Both the position numbers and the translations under genes were made by a program. From Saprospiraceae bacterium (GTDB lineage Bacteria; Bacteroidota; Bacteroidia; Chitinophagales; Saprospiraceae): 33,198 nucleotides of DNA. Positions 7,018 through 16,674 of this stretch are shown here, in pieces; the stretch's first letter is position 1, and the number at the start of each line of letters is the position of its first letter. The stretch covers positions 1-33,198 of the forward strand of contig JANQRV010000159.1 in NCBI GenBank assembly GCA_028284395.1, given 5' to 3'. The notes under the pieces are model-generated. The model saw nothing but the letters and a program-made list of their open reading frames with translations. It was not told where the DNA came from and made no database searches.

Positions 7018-9405
7018 TCAATTCAAAGTAACCTTCTCATCCCGATCACAAGTCAGTCTACCGTCTACCAATTTTAACTCTGCCATCTGCAATACACTCC
7101 GTCTATTTCTAAGTGGCTGGTCGAAAATGCGTACTTGTTCTTTCCCTTTTTTCTGTTCCAAATCGTAGCGGCGCCAAGGCTCGACATGATAGAAAATAAA
7201 AGCCCGGTTATGGAAGACCGCAACGCTGCAATGTCTGGCCATGCTGTTGTCCAGCGCCCGGTCTCCGCCTTCCTGCAAAATAGTCCCCTGGAAATTCCAG
7301 TGATCACCATCTTCACTGGAATAGACAAATAAACCACGATGCGGATCCGTGATCAACCAATACTTATTTTGCCATTGAAAAATATAAGGTGCTTCCTCGA
7401 AGTCCGAGCCCGAAACGGAAGCATTGAAAACATCGCTTTTTGAAAAATTTTTACGCTCCCATTTGTACAAATTGCTACTCGTAAGGTGATACAGTTCATT
7501 ATTTTTAGCGCTCTTTTCTTTTCCTTTGAACCAAAGATGGAATAAACCGTCGCTTTGATAAACCGTCGCGTCGATGGTATTCAAGTCAGCTCCATGCATA
7601 TCCCCTACTTTTTTCCACCCTGCTACCGGATCGGTTAAATCCGTTTCGTAATGTACTATTTTTCCCGGGCCGCCCCAAGCTCCTCTGGCCGGTAAAGTAT
7701 CCGGCTTATAAGTAACGAACATATGCAATTTGCCCTCAGCTGCAATCATGGCTGGAGCCCAAAAGGTAGCCTTGGCATCCTTGGTGCCCCCTACCCCGTC
7801 AAAGTGGCAATAGCCTAGGAAATTCCAATCGATCAGATTTTTGGACCTGGCCACTCCGATAGGCGTCTGCAGCCAGGTATTATCCAGTAGTGGGCGACGG
7901 GCGGTATAATAAATATACCATTGTTGGTCATGTTCGTTCCAGATGATCTCAGGATCGCAAGAGCCTTGATAATTAGGGTCAATAAATAGAGGCGCCGGAG
8001 GCATCGCAGCGTTTTTTTTCGCCTGTCTGCCAATGGCCGTCCATTCGGTCAGATCACCTAAATCGCCTTGCTGCTCCATCCAATCCAGCAATTTAGGTTT
8101 TAGCACTTCGATGATCGATTTAGCTCCGGGAGTTTCTATGCTGTTTTCTAATTCGTACGGATCCTGTTGCAGATCATAGAGCTCCCATTCCGGCCGCTTT
8201 TTATAAGCATTTACTTGTTTGGCCGCCAGTGTATCTCCATTCGCAGCAGCTTCCATCCAGGAACCGAAGATGCCATATGGCCCATTCCTAGCAATTACCG
8301 TATTGCTGAATTCATTTTCGTGATTCAGGTTCCAGATCAGGCGGTACCGTTTATTGCGAACGGAGCGAATGCCGAATGCTTCCGGTCCGCTAAAGATTCC
8401 TTTGGAGGTTTGGATGCCGTATACATAATTTCGATGTTGCCCCAATTTTCCTTTCAGCACCGGCAAAAAGCTCTTTCCATCGAGGTCGTATTGCTCAGGA
8501 TCAGCCCCAACCAGTTCCAGGATGGTCGGCAACACATCGACGTATTGGATCATAGCCTCGGTATTCCTTTTGGGCAATACCATCGGAGGATATCGGACAA
8601 TGGCTGCTGAACGCAGCCCATTGTCATAGCAGGTCCATTTACTGTGTGGTAAGTTAGATCCCTGTTCGGAGAGATAAATCACTACCGTATGCTCTTTTTG
8701 ACCGGAGGCTTCCAGGTAATCGAGACAAGCGCCTAGTTGTTGATCAAAGTAAGTGATTTCTGCGTAGTACCTGGATAAGCCCTTCCTGGTGGTTTCCGTA
8801 TCGATCAGGTAAGGAGGAAGGGTCAAAGCGGCGGGATCATAGTTACTAGTGTCACCCTTGGTCCAAGGGGTATGGGGTTGATTGGAGGCGACTACCAGGC
8901 ACCAGGCTTGTTCTTTCGAGTTGTCAAAGAAGGTCTTGGCTTTGGTCAGATCCAGATCCATTCCCTCTCCATTATCATGGCCTCTTCCACCAAGGTACTC
9001 AAAGGGAAAATTAGCAGCCGGTTGGTAGTGCTTTTTTCCTAATAATGCTACTTTATACCCTTCAGCACCAAGATAATGGGGCAGACTCTTAATATGGTCA
9101 TATACCATACTATGATTAGGGTGTGCCCCATTTCGGACTGGATGAATACCGGTATACAAGCTCATTCTGGTTGGAGCACACATAGGGGCCGAATTAAAGC
9201 AATATTCGAACCGCAGACCCTCTGCTGCCAGTTGATCAATATTGGGGGTTTTTACATCCGTATTTCCATAGCAACCTAAATCATGATAGGTTAAATCGTC
9301 GCTGAGAATAATCAGGATGTTGGGTGGTCTGTTTGGAGTATCTACCAAGATGCAATCGGAAGCAAATAATCCAAGGGCCAGGCTCCATAAATAAGTAAAT
9401 TTCAT
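7018..9405 (-). CDS. Bimodular protein: S1 sulfatase fused to a GH43-like five-bladed propeller
   Basis: The protein has 795 residues. A signal peptide covers about residues 1-20. Residues 27-460 form a type I sulfatase: metal residues D36-D37 (LSDDLTYHDLG), formylglycine motif C76-A-P-T-R80, 'GKKHYQP' (123-129), 'SEQG' (246-249) and 'KWTCYDNGLRS' (256-266). Residues about 476-795 resemble clan GH-F/GH43 or GH117 propellers. Candidate catalytic acids are D484 (GSCDPEI), D612 (TIDATVY) and E670/E671 (FEEAPYIF). The two modules probably remove a sulfate ester and then a neighbouring glycosidic residue on the same oligosaccharide. The order of those steps is inference. The gene sits one base after the preceding sulfatase gene and 6 bases before the next, so they are co-transcribed. 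Exact sulfatase subfamily and GH family are not decided here. Confidence 0.9.
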   Translation of the reverse strand: MKFTYLWSLALGLFASDCILVDTPNRPPNILIILSDDLTYHDLGCYGNTDVKTPNIDQLAAEGLRFEYCFNSAPMCAPTRMSLYTGIHPVRNGAHPNHSMVYDHIKSLPHYLGAEGYKVALLGKKHYQPAANFPFEYLGGRGHDNGEGMDLDLTKAKTFFDNSKEQAWCLVVASNQPHTPWTKGDTSNYDPAALTLPPYLIDTETTRKGLSRYYAEITYFDQQLGACLDYLEASGQKEHTVVIYLSEQGSNLPHSKWTCYDNGLRSAAIVRYPPMVLPKRNTEAMIQYVDVLPTILELVGADPEQYDLDGKSFLPVLKGKLGQHRNYVYGIQTSKGIFSGPEAFGIRSVRNKRYRLIWNLNHENEFSNTVIARNGPYGIFGSWMEAAANGDTLAAKQVNAYKKRPEWELYDLQQDPYELENSIETPGAKSIIEVLKPKLLDWMEQQGDLGDLTEWTAIGRQAKKNAAMPPAPLFIDPNYQGSCDPEIIWNEHDQQWYIYYTARRPLLDNTWLQTPIGVARSKNLIDWNFLGYCHFDGVGGTKDAKATFWAPAMIAAEGKLHMFVTYKPDTLPARGAWGGPGKIVHYETDLTDPVAGWKKVGDMHGADLNTIDATVYQSDGLFHLWFKGKEKSAKNNELYHLTSSNLYKWERKNFSKSDVFNASVSGSDFEEAPYIFQWQNKYWLITDPHRGLFVYSSEDGDHWNFQGTILQEGGDRALDNSMARHCSVAVFHNRAFIFYHVEPWRRYDLEQKKGKEQVRIFDQPLRNRRSVLQMAELKLVDGRLTCDRDEKVTLN

Positions 9406-9406
9406 G

Positions 9407-10822
9407 TTACCTCTTAATTAGTTTGCGATTTGGCCTAGGGCCCGATAGTAAATAGGGAGTCAGATGCGTTTTACCTTCATCCCCCTGATCTTTCATCCAC
9501 TGTTCCAACTTAGCTTGTAAGTCTTTGATGACACCTTTGTAAGCAGGTACACCAATCAAATTCAATTGCTCATCACTGTCAACCCTTAAGTCATAAAACT
9601 CCCATTTGGGTCTTTGGTAGTATTTGCTGATAAGGTAAGCAGCCCTCGGGTCATTCTTCTCTTCTTCATTCCAGGAATCCCAATATTTACCTGCACCGGG
9701 TTTCCTATTAATATCGGAATGATTACTGTGGTAGGCATTGGGCTCCAGGTTGAGGATGAGTTTATACCGATCGGTTCGAATACTTCTGATGGGATAGATG
9801 TTAAACCTTCCATCCCCGGTATGGGTGGTATAAATCTCCTTCCTGAATTCTTTGCTTCCCTCCATTAATACTGATTTGAAGGACTGTCCATCTAAATTCT
9901 TAGGTACCTCAACGCCCGCCAAATCCAGGAGTGTGGGGAGAATGTCCACCCAACTTACCATCGCATCCGTAATGGTATTGGGTTCAATGTTTTTTGGCCA
10001 TTTTACGATGAGTGGCGTCCGAATTCCGGCATCGTACAGGTTCCACTTTCCAAATGGCCATTGTGCCCCATGATCGCTGGTAAAAAGAGTAATCGTGTTT
10101 TCACCAAACTTTCCGTGCAAATAGTGTAAAACGTGCCCCATTTCACCATCTAATCCGGTCACATCGGTATAGTATCTTGAGCGATGCTCTCTAGTAGATT
10201 CAGTATCGATAAAATAAGGCGGCAAGTCAACTAAATCTGGCGAATAAAATTGCTCCTCGGTCCAACTGACATGAGGCCTCCGATCTCCTACGAATAGGAG
10301 AACAGGAGATTCGATGGCAACAGTATCAAAATATCCCCTGATGTTTTGATAAAGATTTACCTGTTCATCGTGGTGAAAATCAAAACCGCATTTTTCATTC
10401 CCCTTATAGTGGGCGACCTTGCCAAAAGCCAAAGTCGTATACCCCGCTTGCTTGAAATTGTCGATCAAATAAGATACCTCATCGTGAGGAAAGGAATGAT
10501 TCGTTTCCGCACCATTTCTGGCAGGCGTCAGACCTGTCAGTAAGGAGGCCCTGCTGGGAGCACAAGACGGGGAAGTTACGAAGGCATTATGAAAAGTGAT
10601 CCCCTCTACACTCAACTTTTGCAGTACAGGGGTTTGCACAACTTTGGATCCGTAAACTGAGATGTCCAGGTAACCCAGATCATCAGCTAAATAGATGATC
10701 ATATTCGGCTTGCCAGGTGATGATTGGGCTAAAAGCGGGACATAAGACAGCAGCAAGTAGCTCATCATTACCAGCTGCTTTAACACTCCTTTGGAGAGCA
10801 CAAGAGGTTGCAACATTTTCAT
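9407..10822 (-). CDS. Type I sulfatase (heparan N-sulfatase-like branch)
   Basis: This is a 471-residue exported sulfatase. After a hydrophobic leader (to about residue 32) it has D47-D48 in 'LADDLGYLDIS'. The formylglycine motif C87-A-P-S-R91 is in 'CAPSRASLLTGLTPARNG', and D250-H251 (TSDHG) and K259 (GKWNLYDAGIR) complete the metal and sulfate site. The C-terminal 'PKWEFYDLRVDSDEQLNLIG' is the usual subdomain. 'LTGL.P.RNGAETN' and 'SDHGAQWPFGKWNLYD' resemble the sulfamidase/S1_8-like branch. It hydrolyses a sulfate ester or sulfamate on a glycan in the periplasm or at the cell surface, and requires Cys-to-formylglycine maturation. Its ATG overlaps the stop of the upstream GH43 gene in an ATGA (10819-10822), indicating translational coupling. 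Subfamily by pattern only. Confidence 0.93.
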   Translation of the reverse strand: MKMLQPLVLSKGVLKQLVMMSYLLLSYVPLLAQSSPGKPNMIIYLADDLGYLDISVYGSKVVQTPVLQKLSVEGITFHNAFVTSPSCAPSRASLLTGLTPARNGAETNHSFPHDEVSYLIDNFKQAGYTTLAFGKVAHYKGNEKCGFDFHHDEQVNLYQNIRGYFDTVAIESPVLLFVGDRRPHVSWTEEQFYSPDLVDLPPYFIDTESTREHRSRYYTDVTGLDGEMGHVLHYLHGKFGENTITLFTSDHGAQWPFGKWNLYDAGIRTPLIVKWPKNIEPNTITDAMVSWVDILPTLLDLAGVEVPKNLDGQSFKSVLMEGSKEFRKEIYTTHTGDGRFNIYPIRSIRTDRYKLILNLEPNAYHSNHSDINRKPGAGKYWDSWNEEEKNDPRAAYLISKYYQRPKWEFYDLRVDSDEQLNLIGVPAYKGVIKDLQAKLEQWMKDQGDEGKTHLTPYLLSGPRPNRKLIKR

Positions 10823-12021
10823 TTGCCGTTAGGTAGTTTTATTTGCCGAAATTGTTGGTTTTCATCTGGTCCCGGAATTCGGTATACGGGGTCCTTGGCA
10901 CGTATAAACACGTCTCCATCCGGTAAAACCCTTACTTCCAAAGGTACAATAGTCGTCCCCCTCTGATTGATGGTTTGTGCATTTTCAGAAAGATCAACAC
11001 TTGCAATTCCCTCTTTGGTTATTGGCGGCACATTGGCGTTAAAGAATGCGGTACACCACCAGTTTCCATCCCGCGTCTGGAAAGGTGTGCCATGGCCTAA
11101 AAACCTCCCGGCGAACTTTCTCGGTCCATAGGGTCCCATTAAATGGTCTGAAGTGCAGTAGTACAAGTTATACGAGCCCTTGCGGCCGAGATCGGTAGAC
11201 CAGGCAGTGCCGAAGGAAACGTACTTTTCTCCAATTTTCCGAATGGTAGCCCCTTCATGACCGATGCGATTGATGGTCTTATCCCTGTCTTTCGGGTTTG
11301 GGCGTTCTGAGGAGGGAGGGATATATTTAGGTTCGGTGACAAATCCAGTAAAGTCGTCGTTGATCTTTGCAATGTAGGTATTGCTCCATACGGCATACCA
11401 AGTGCCATCATCATCTTTGAACAAAGAAGGATCGTGCTTGGCTGCGAAATCCTCTCCCATTGGATGTGTCCATGGTCCTGAAATTCGATCTCCCGCAGAA
11501 AAAGCCAGGCTACTCAGACCTTTTGGGCAGTGAACCAGAGCCCACTTTCCGTCAACCCAGTGGATTTCCGGCGCCCACAACACATTCATTTTTTTCGCAT
11601 TCCGGTCGACTTCAGTTGGGAGCAAATCGTTGCTTTTCCGGTAGGAATCATCCAAGCTATAGGGAGCTCCCAAATATTTCCACTTAATCAGGTTTTTACT
11701 TCGCCAAACCTGGACTTTGGGCCCTACTATGGATGTATCGCCCAGCCCGGTGTTGTAAGGATCGGTTTGTTCTCTGGGATCTCCCGGTGCAGGTGTAGTT
11801 CCGGTAAGGTAATAGTAATCATCAGGACCCAAGATAATATAGGGATCACGAATCCAATGTTGTTTGATGAACAAAGCGCGGTCGTGTGATTTTAGTCCAT
11901 CTTTGATTTCTTTAGCAGACATGGCCTCCGCGATTCTTACGGGAGATTGCCCATGAAGAGAAACACCTGCCAAACTTAGATACAAAAATATACCAAGTGT
12001 GCTTATTTTCCTTGCGTTCAT
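10819..12021 (-). CDS. Glycoside hydrolase family 43 protein
   Basis: This 400-residue exported enzyme has a signal peptide ending at about residue 25 (SLHGQ). It has the GH43 catalytic trio in order: general base D59 (WIRDPYI), pKa-modulating D197 (KHDPSLF) and general acid E256 (GHEGATI). Repeated 'DDYYYLTGT', 'DGKWALVHC' and 'DGTWYAVWS' strands mark the five propeller blades. GH43 members act mainly as xylosidases, arabinofuranosidases or galactan hydrolases; the subfamily cannot be fixed here. It begins 16 bases after SusD and overlaps the following sulfatase by 4 bases, so it is an integral member of the PUL. A one-domain enzyme of usual length; no accessory carbohydrate-binding module is visible. 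Confidence 0.9.
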   Translation of the reverse strand: MNARKISTLGIFLYLSLAGVSLHGQSPVRIAEAMSAKEIKDGLKSHDRALFIKQHWIRDPYIILGPDDYYYLTGTTPAPGDPREQTDPYNTGLGDTSIVGPKVQVWRSKNLIKWKYLGAPYSLDDSYRKSNDLLPTEVDRNAKKMNVLWAPEIHWVDGKWALVHCPKGLSSLAFSAGDRISGPWTHPMGEDFAAKHDPSLFKDDDGTWYAVWSNTYIAKINDDFTGFVTEPKYIPPSSERPNPKDRDKTINRIGHEGATIRKIGEKYVSFGTAWSTDLGRKGSYNLYYCTSDHLMGPYGPRKFAGRFLGHGTPFQTRDGNWWCTAFFNANVPPITKEGIASVDLSENAQTINQRGTTIVPLEVRVLPDGDVFIRAKDPVYRIPGPDENQQFRQIKLPNGK

Positions 12022-12037
12022 AAAGCTTTATTTTGAT

Positions 12038-13498
12038 TTAGTATCCCTCGTTTTGTTGAACAGCTGGATTAGCATTGATCTCAGCCGCCGGGATTGGTAA
12101 TCGGACATGATGCGGTTGCGCATTAATGCCTCTATTTTTGGCGAATTCAATGAATTTATCATGACGGATCAGATCTTCTCGACGCTTCCCTTCTGAAACA
12201 AACTCCCAACCTCGTTCTTGTAGAATGTAATCTCTGAGCACTTCTTGACTGGTAGCATCGGCTAATGTTATTCCTGGCAAACCTGCCCGTTGACGGACCG
12301 TATTGATTAAATCCAGAGCCTCTTGAGAAGGTCCGTTGATTTCGTTTAGAGCCTCTGCTCTGGAAAGTAAAACATCTGAATACCTAACGATTGGAACATC
12401 ATTGCCATGGTGGTTAGCAAGCGCATCAGGGTCAAAGAATTTTAGAGATCGACTATTATCTGGAGTCGATCTTAAGTCTACCGTTGCCCCGTTAAGATTT
12501 ACATATTCCTGGACGATGATTACTAACCTTTGGTCAGCAGGGTCAAAAGAATCAACAAATTCATCTCGCAATCGATATTGAGTAGCCCAATTTGCCATAG
12601 TAGAACGCCATTGGTATTCTGGCAGATTGGGAGCAAACGAAAAACCCGGTGGAAATGCACCATTTGGAAAGGTGTGTCCTCTTGGGCTAACATTTAAATT
12701 GGGCCAGGCTACCAACAATTCCTTATTTTGCTCATTTTCGATCTTAAACAGATCCTTAAATTCCGGGAATATTTCATAATAGCCCAGATCCATGATTTGC
12801 TGGGTGGTTTCCACCACTTTCGACCATTGTTTCGTATTCAGCAAAAACTTGGTCAAAATTCCCAGAGCATGCCCTTTGGTAGCTCGTCCCCATTGTGCTT
12901 CCTGACCTGGATCGGGGAGGTCTGGAATTGTCGCTCTTAATTCAGATTCCACAAAATCCAACATTTCCTGTTCGGAGGCACGGGCTAGGTTTTGTTCTTG
13001 TGTCGTACTGGTCCGTAAGGGAACGGGGCCAAACCATACATACATGGAAGCATATTCTGCAGCACGAATGTAACGGGCTTCCGCTTTAAACAAACTGGCG
13101 GTTTCACCATCAATATCCGCATCTTCAATATTCTCTAAGAGAACATTGGCGTCTCTAATGGCATTGTAGCGCGAAGACCACATATTATTTTGTATCCAGC
13201 CAACCGACGGATCCCAGGTAAAATTAATAAATAAACTCAGCGTTCGGTTTTCCCCTCCACCGGTATTAAATGCCATATCCGTACAAACCTCTTCCATGTT
13301 AATCACATTCTTAGTGCCTTGGTTCTGATTTTGGAACTGGTAAGCCGAGTAAAGTAAAGCTGTCAATCCCGCTTCATTCGTTAAAACATTACCGGGAGAA
13401 AACTCTCCGGGAGGAGTAACTTCAAGTGTGTCTTCACAGGAAAAATGGAGGATTGGAACGGTAAATAAGAGTAAACTATATATTAGGAATTTTTTCAT
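12038..13498 (-). CDS. SusD/RagB family glycan-binding lipoprotein
   Basis: This 486-residue outer-membrane lipoprotein carries lipobox HFSC (Cys21) after a short hydrophobic leader. The N-terminal 'TPPGEFSPGNVLTNEAGLTALLYSAYQ' pattern and helical TPR region are typical of SusD. So are 'ARYIRAAEYASMYVWFGPVPL' around residue 140 and the C-terminal 'QERGWEFVSEGKRREDLIRHDKF'. (Patterns are named in pieces; each is family-specific.) SusD proteins form the lid over the SusC transporter and capture oligosaccharides at the cell surface. The gene begins 21 bases after SusC, the invariant arrangement for this pair. Ligand specificity is not readable from sequence, but the surrounding sulfatases point to a sulfated glycan. 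Confidence 0.97.
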   Translation of the reverse strand: MKKFLIYSLLLFTVPILHFSCEDTLEVTPPGEFSPGNVLTNEAGLTALLYSAYQFQNQNQGTKNVINMEEVCTDMAFNTGGGENRTLSLFINFTWDPSVGWIQNNMWSSRYNAIRDANVLLENIEDADIDGETASLFKAEARYIRAAEYASMYVWFGPVPLRTSTTQEQNLARASEQEMLDFVESELRATIPDLPDPGQEAQWGRATKGHALGILTKFLLNTKQWSKVVETTQQIMDLGYYEIFPEFKDLFKIENEQNKELLVAWPNLNVSPRGHTFPNGAFPPGFSFAPNLPEYQWRSTMANWATQYRLRDEFVDSFDPADQRLVIIVQEYVNLNGATVDLRSTPDNSRSLKFFDPDALANHHGNDVPIVRYSDVLLSRAEALNEINGPSQEALDLINTVRQRAGLPGITLADATSQEVLRDYILQERGWEFVSEGKRREDLIRHDKFIEFAKNRGINAQPHHVRLPIPAAEINANPAVQQNEGY

Positions 13499-13519
13499 GA
13501 CAATTCTATTCTTTAGGAT

Positions 13520-16500
13520 TTAGAAGGTAACATTTACGCCGAAAATGTAGGTCCGGACAAAGGGATAGGTGTTGTAATCAATTCTCAACACGCTATTCCC
13601 GGTGGCGTTGGCGCCCGGGTCAGCTCCGATATAATCGGTAATTGTAAACAGGTTGTTACCATTGACATAAACATTGAGATTACTGATGAAACCATTGCCT
13701 TTTAATGGAATATTGTATCCAATTCGTAAGGACTGCAATCGGATATAAGAAGCATCGGTTACGGTCCTGGAATTAACTACGCGCTGCCCCTGGGCGGTCG
13801 GATTGACAAATGAAGGATATTCATTGGTTGGATTAGAGGGGGTCCAGCGATTTAGGTAGGGTTCAGCAAATTTATTCCTCCGGAAATTGATCGGGAAATA
13901 AGTATCGACCAAATTATTATTTAATAAGCTGATTCCCTGGACACCTTGTAGGAAAGCACTAATGGAAAAGCCTTTATAAGTAAAGGTATTCGTCCAACCC
14001 CAGGTATAATCGGGGAAGGTATTTCCCAAAATGACCTGATCATCAGCATTAATGGTCCCATCCTGATTTTGATCAACGTATTTTAAGTCTCCAGGGGCCA
14101 CATTGTCACTAACCGTATCAAAATTATCGTTTTCCTGCCACACTCCTTCCACCTCATATCCAAAATAGGAGTACAGTGGATCTCCGGGGCGGGTGATCGT
14201 TGCATCACTAACAAAACCCAAGCCGCCCGTGATGATATTTTCCGCTTCCCCAATATCCAGGACTTCATTCTTTATGGTAGTGAAGTTAAAGCTGGTCTCC
14301 CAATTAAAGTCTTTTGCATTAATTACCCTAGCGGTTACGATGGCTTCAATTCCTGAATTTCTGATGCTACCTACGTTTTCCGTTCGGCTGCCAAAACCGG
14401 TATTCAGTGGTTTGGGAACATTTAGCAATAAGTCATCTGTTTCGGCCACAAAATACTCCAGGGTACCGTACACCCGATCTTCCCAGAGTCCGAAATCAAA
14501 TCCGATGTCAAATTGAGCGGTAGACTCCCATTTAAGATCCGGGTTGGCATCCCTGCTCGGTCGGATGGTTGTCAATTGCGCATCATCCAATATGACATCG
14601 TTGCCTGTATCGAATGAGGGTAAAAAGCGATAATTCGGTATCGATTGATTTCCCGTTACCCCATAACTGGCTCTAAATTTAAGTTGTGAAAACAGGGCAG
14701 AATTCTCCAAAAATGATTCGTTGTGCAGTTTCCAGGCAAATGCTCCGGAAGGAAAGTAGCCAAACCGATTATTTGGACCAAAACGGGAAGAACCATCCGC
14801 TCTAAAAGAGGCGGTAAACAAATATTTATCTCCAATGGAATAATTTACCCTGGCCAGATAAGAAACCAACTTTGCCAGATCTCTTCCGCTTCCCAGGTTA
14901 TTTAAGTCAGGAGCACCTGATCCGATGGCATTTGTTGTCAACTGAGGAAGGGCATATCCTCGTCCGTTGCCGCTAAAGTTCTCCGCACCAAAGTATTCGT
15001 AGGTAGTACCAACTACAGCATTTAATTGACTGTTCTCTCCCAAGCTCTGGTTAAAATTCAGGGTACCTTCCGCCAAATAATAGTCTCTACGCCCGGTAAT
15101 GATGGTGGCTATGCCTCCATTTTGTCCACCCGTTACGGTAATGGGGTCTATCCAGACATCTCTTCTGGTGCTGTTGATATCTCCACCCAATTTCACCTTT
15201 GCCGAAATGGAAGGTACAATGAAGTATTCTCCATAAATGGTACCGAAAGTTCGAAAAGATTCGGATACGGCCTCTTCACCCCGTGCTAAAGCCAAAGGGT
15301 TATCTGTTGTAATGAAAGGAGATAGGTTGTAATTACCTTCAGCATCGAAAATGGAGATGGTAGGATCGAAGTTGATGGCCGCCAGAATGGCTCCTCCTCC
15401 TTCATTAATGCCTACTCCATTAGAAATGTAATCATCCTGAATAAAAGAGCTATTCAGATTAATACCAAAGGCATACTTCTCGTTGATTTTTGTTTCAATA
15501 TTCGCCCTTGCAGTGTACCTTTCCAACCCCGAATACTTTACTACCCCGTCTTGGTTGAAATAATCTAAGGATACGTAATACTTACTATTCGGTGATCCAC
15601 CGGAAAGAGATAAGTTATGATTTTGAACGGGCGCATCTCTGAGCAATTCTCCCATCCAATCCGTGCCGCCTCCTTGAATTTCAGTCACTTCCTCTCCCGG
15701 ATTCCCTCCTCCATCGGCAATGATCGCATTGAGTACATCGCGGTATTCCGTTGGGGAAAGTAAGTCGATCTGATTGGCCACCGTCTGACTTCCGTAATAC
15801 CCGTTGTAGGACAATTTCAGCCCCCCTTCCTGTCCTCCCTTGGTCGTAATCAAGACTACGCCATTAGCGCCCCGCGATCCATAAATGGCAGTAGCAGAAG
15901 CATCTTTTAGTACTTCAATGGACGCAATGTCATTTGGATTTAAAGAGTTTAAGGGATTGCGCTGATTATTGGTGCCCACAAACCCGGAGCCAGCCCCCGT
16001 TGTAACGGGCGCATTATTGACGGGCATTCCATCGATAACGTAAAGGGGGTCATTGCCGGCAGTGATGGAGCTGGCACCTCTGATGGTAATAGAAATGGCA
16101 CCACCGGGTTCACCGGTCTCTTGAGAAATCAGGACTCCGGGAGCTCGCCCCTGCAACATTTGCTCCATGGAGACATTGGCACCAGGAGTTAAATCTTCAG
16201 ATTTTAAGGATACTACGGACCCCGTTAAGTCGCTCTTTTTTACGGTTCCATAACCAATCACTACTACTTCCTCCAGGGCTTCCGAGTTTACAGATAAAGT
16301 CAGTTCAATTGTCCGTTGATTGCCCACTGCTATTTCCCGGGTCTTATAACCAATAAAACTATATACCAAGACAGATGACTCCGAAGGTACATCAATGGTA
16401 TAACTGCCATCAATATCAGAAATGGCACCGGTGGTTGTTCCTTTGACGCTGATATTAACCCCGGGCAAACTGGTGTTGTCCTCCGATGAGATGACTTTTC

Positions 16501-16606
16501 CACTGATCGTTATGTTTTGGGCTGAAAGACCAAAACCAATTAGGAAAACACCGATGAAGACTAAGTGCCAAGTTGGTTTTACTACCTTATTTAGTTTTGA
16601 TTTCAT
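13520..16606 (-). CDS. SusC/RagA family TonB-linked outer membrane transporter
   Basis: This 1028-residue protein begins with a signal peptide (cleavage near FGLSAQ, residue 30). A carboxypeptidase-regulatory-like domain (33-105: 'GKVISSEDNTSLPGVNISV') follows. The TonB box region 'EEVVVIGYGT' (112-121) precedes the plug, which has 'LYVIDGMPV' (188-196) and the SusC hallmark 'AIYGSRGANGVVLITTKGG'. The rest is a 22-strand barrel ending in an aromatic residue (YIFGVNVTF). It imports oligosaccharides across the outer membrane using TonB energy, with the SusD partner encoded next. A 68-base gap separates it from the GH2 gene upstream, the widest gap in the operon, so it may have an added internal start or processing site. 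I see no box good enough to call there. Confidence 0.97.
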   Translation of the reverse strand: MKSKLNKVVKPTWHLVFIGVFLIGFGLSAQNITISGKVISSEDNTSLPGVNISVKGTTTGAISDIDGSYTIDVPSESSVLVYSFIGYKTREIAVGNQRTIELTLSVNSEALEEVVVIGYGTVKKSDLTGSVVSLKSEDLTPGANVSMEQMLQGRAPGVLISQETGEPGGAISITIRGASSITAGNDPLYVIDGMPVNNAPVTTGAGSGFVGTNNQRNPLNSLNPNDIASIEVLKDASATAIYGSRGANGVVLITTKGGQEGGLKLSYNGYYGSQTVANQIDLLSPTEYRDVLNAIIADGGGNPGEEVTEIQGGGTDWMGELLRDAPVQNHNLSLSGGSPNSKYYVSLDYFNQDGVVKYSGLERYTARANIETKINEKYAFGINLNSSFIQDDYISNGVGINEGGGAILAAINFDPTISIFDAEGNYNLSPFITTDNPLALARGEEAVSESFRTFGTIYGEYFIVPSISAKVKLGGDINSTRRDVWIDPITVTGGQNGGIATIITGRRDYYLAEGTLNFNQSLGENSQLNAVVGTTYEYFGAENFSGNGRGYALPQLTTNAIGSGAPDLNNLGSGRDLAKLVSYLARVNYSIGDKYLFTASFRADGSSRFGPNNRFGYFPSGAFAWKLHNESFLENSALFSQLKFRASYGVTGNQSIPNYRFLPSFDTGNDVILDDAQLTTIRPSRDANPDLKWESTAQFDIGFDFGLWEDRVYGTLEYFVAETDDLLLNVPKPLNTGFGSRTENVGSIRNSGIEAIVTARVINAKDFNWETSFNFTTIKNEVLDIGEAENIITGGLGFVSDATITRPGDPLYSYFGYEVEGVWQENDNFDTVSDNVAPGDLKYVDQNQDGTINADDQVILGNTFPDYTWGWTNTFTYKGFSISAFLQGVQGISLLNNNLVDTYFPINFRRNKFAEPYLNRWTPSNPTNEYPSFVNPTAQGQRVVNSRTVTDASYIRLQSLRIGYNIPLKGNGFISNLNVYVNGNNLFTITDYIGADPGANATGNSVLRIDYNTYPFVRTYIFGVNVTF

Positions 16607-16674
16607 AAATAGTGAATTTTAAAAGTGAATACTAATAATGCCATAGGATTCCGTGCAAAATCGCCGTCGGTAAG

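Noticed and set aside
8167..8610. 147-codon plus-strand frame inside the sulfatase-GH fusion
   Set aside because: Antisense shadow of a strongly conserved gene; its product has no domain character. The same applies to other opposite-strand frames through 4393-20815.
8640..8680. SEQG replacing SDHG/SDNG in the fusion sulfatase as a sign of inactivity
   Set aside because: The whole 'LSEQGS...KWTCYDNG' pattern recurs as a subfamily form as far as I know, and Glu/Gln can still bind the metal.
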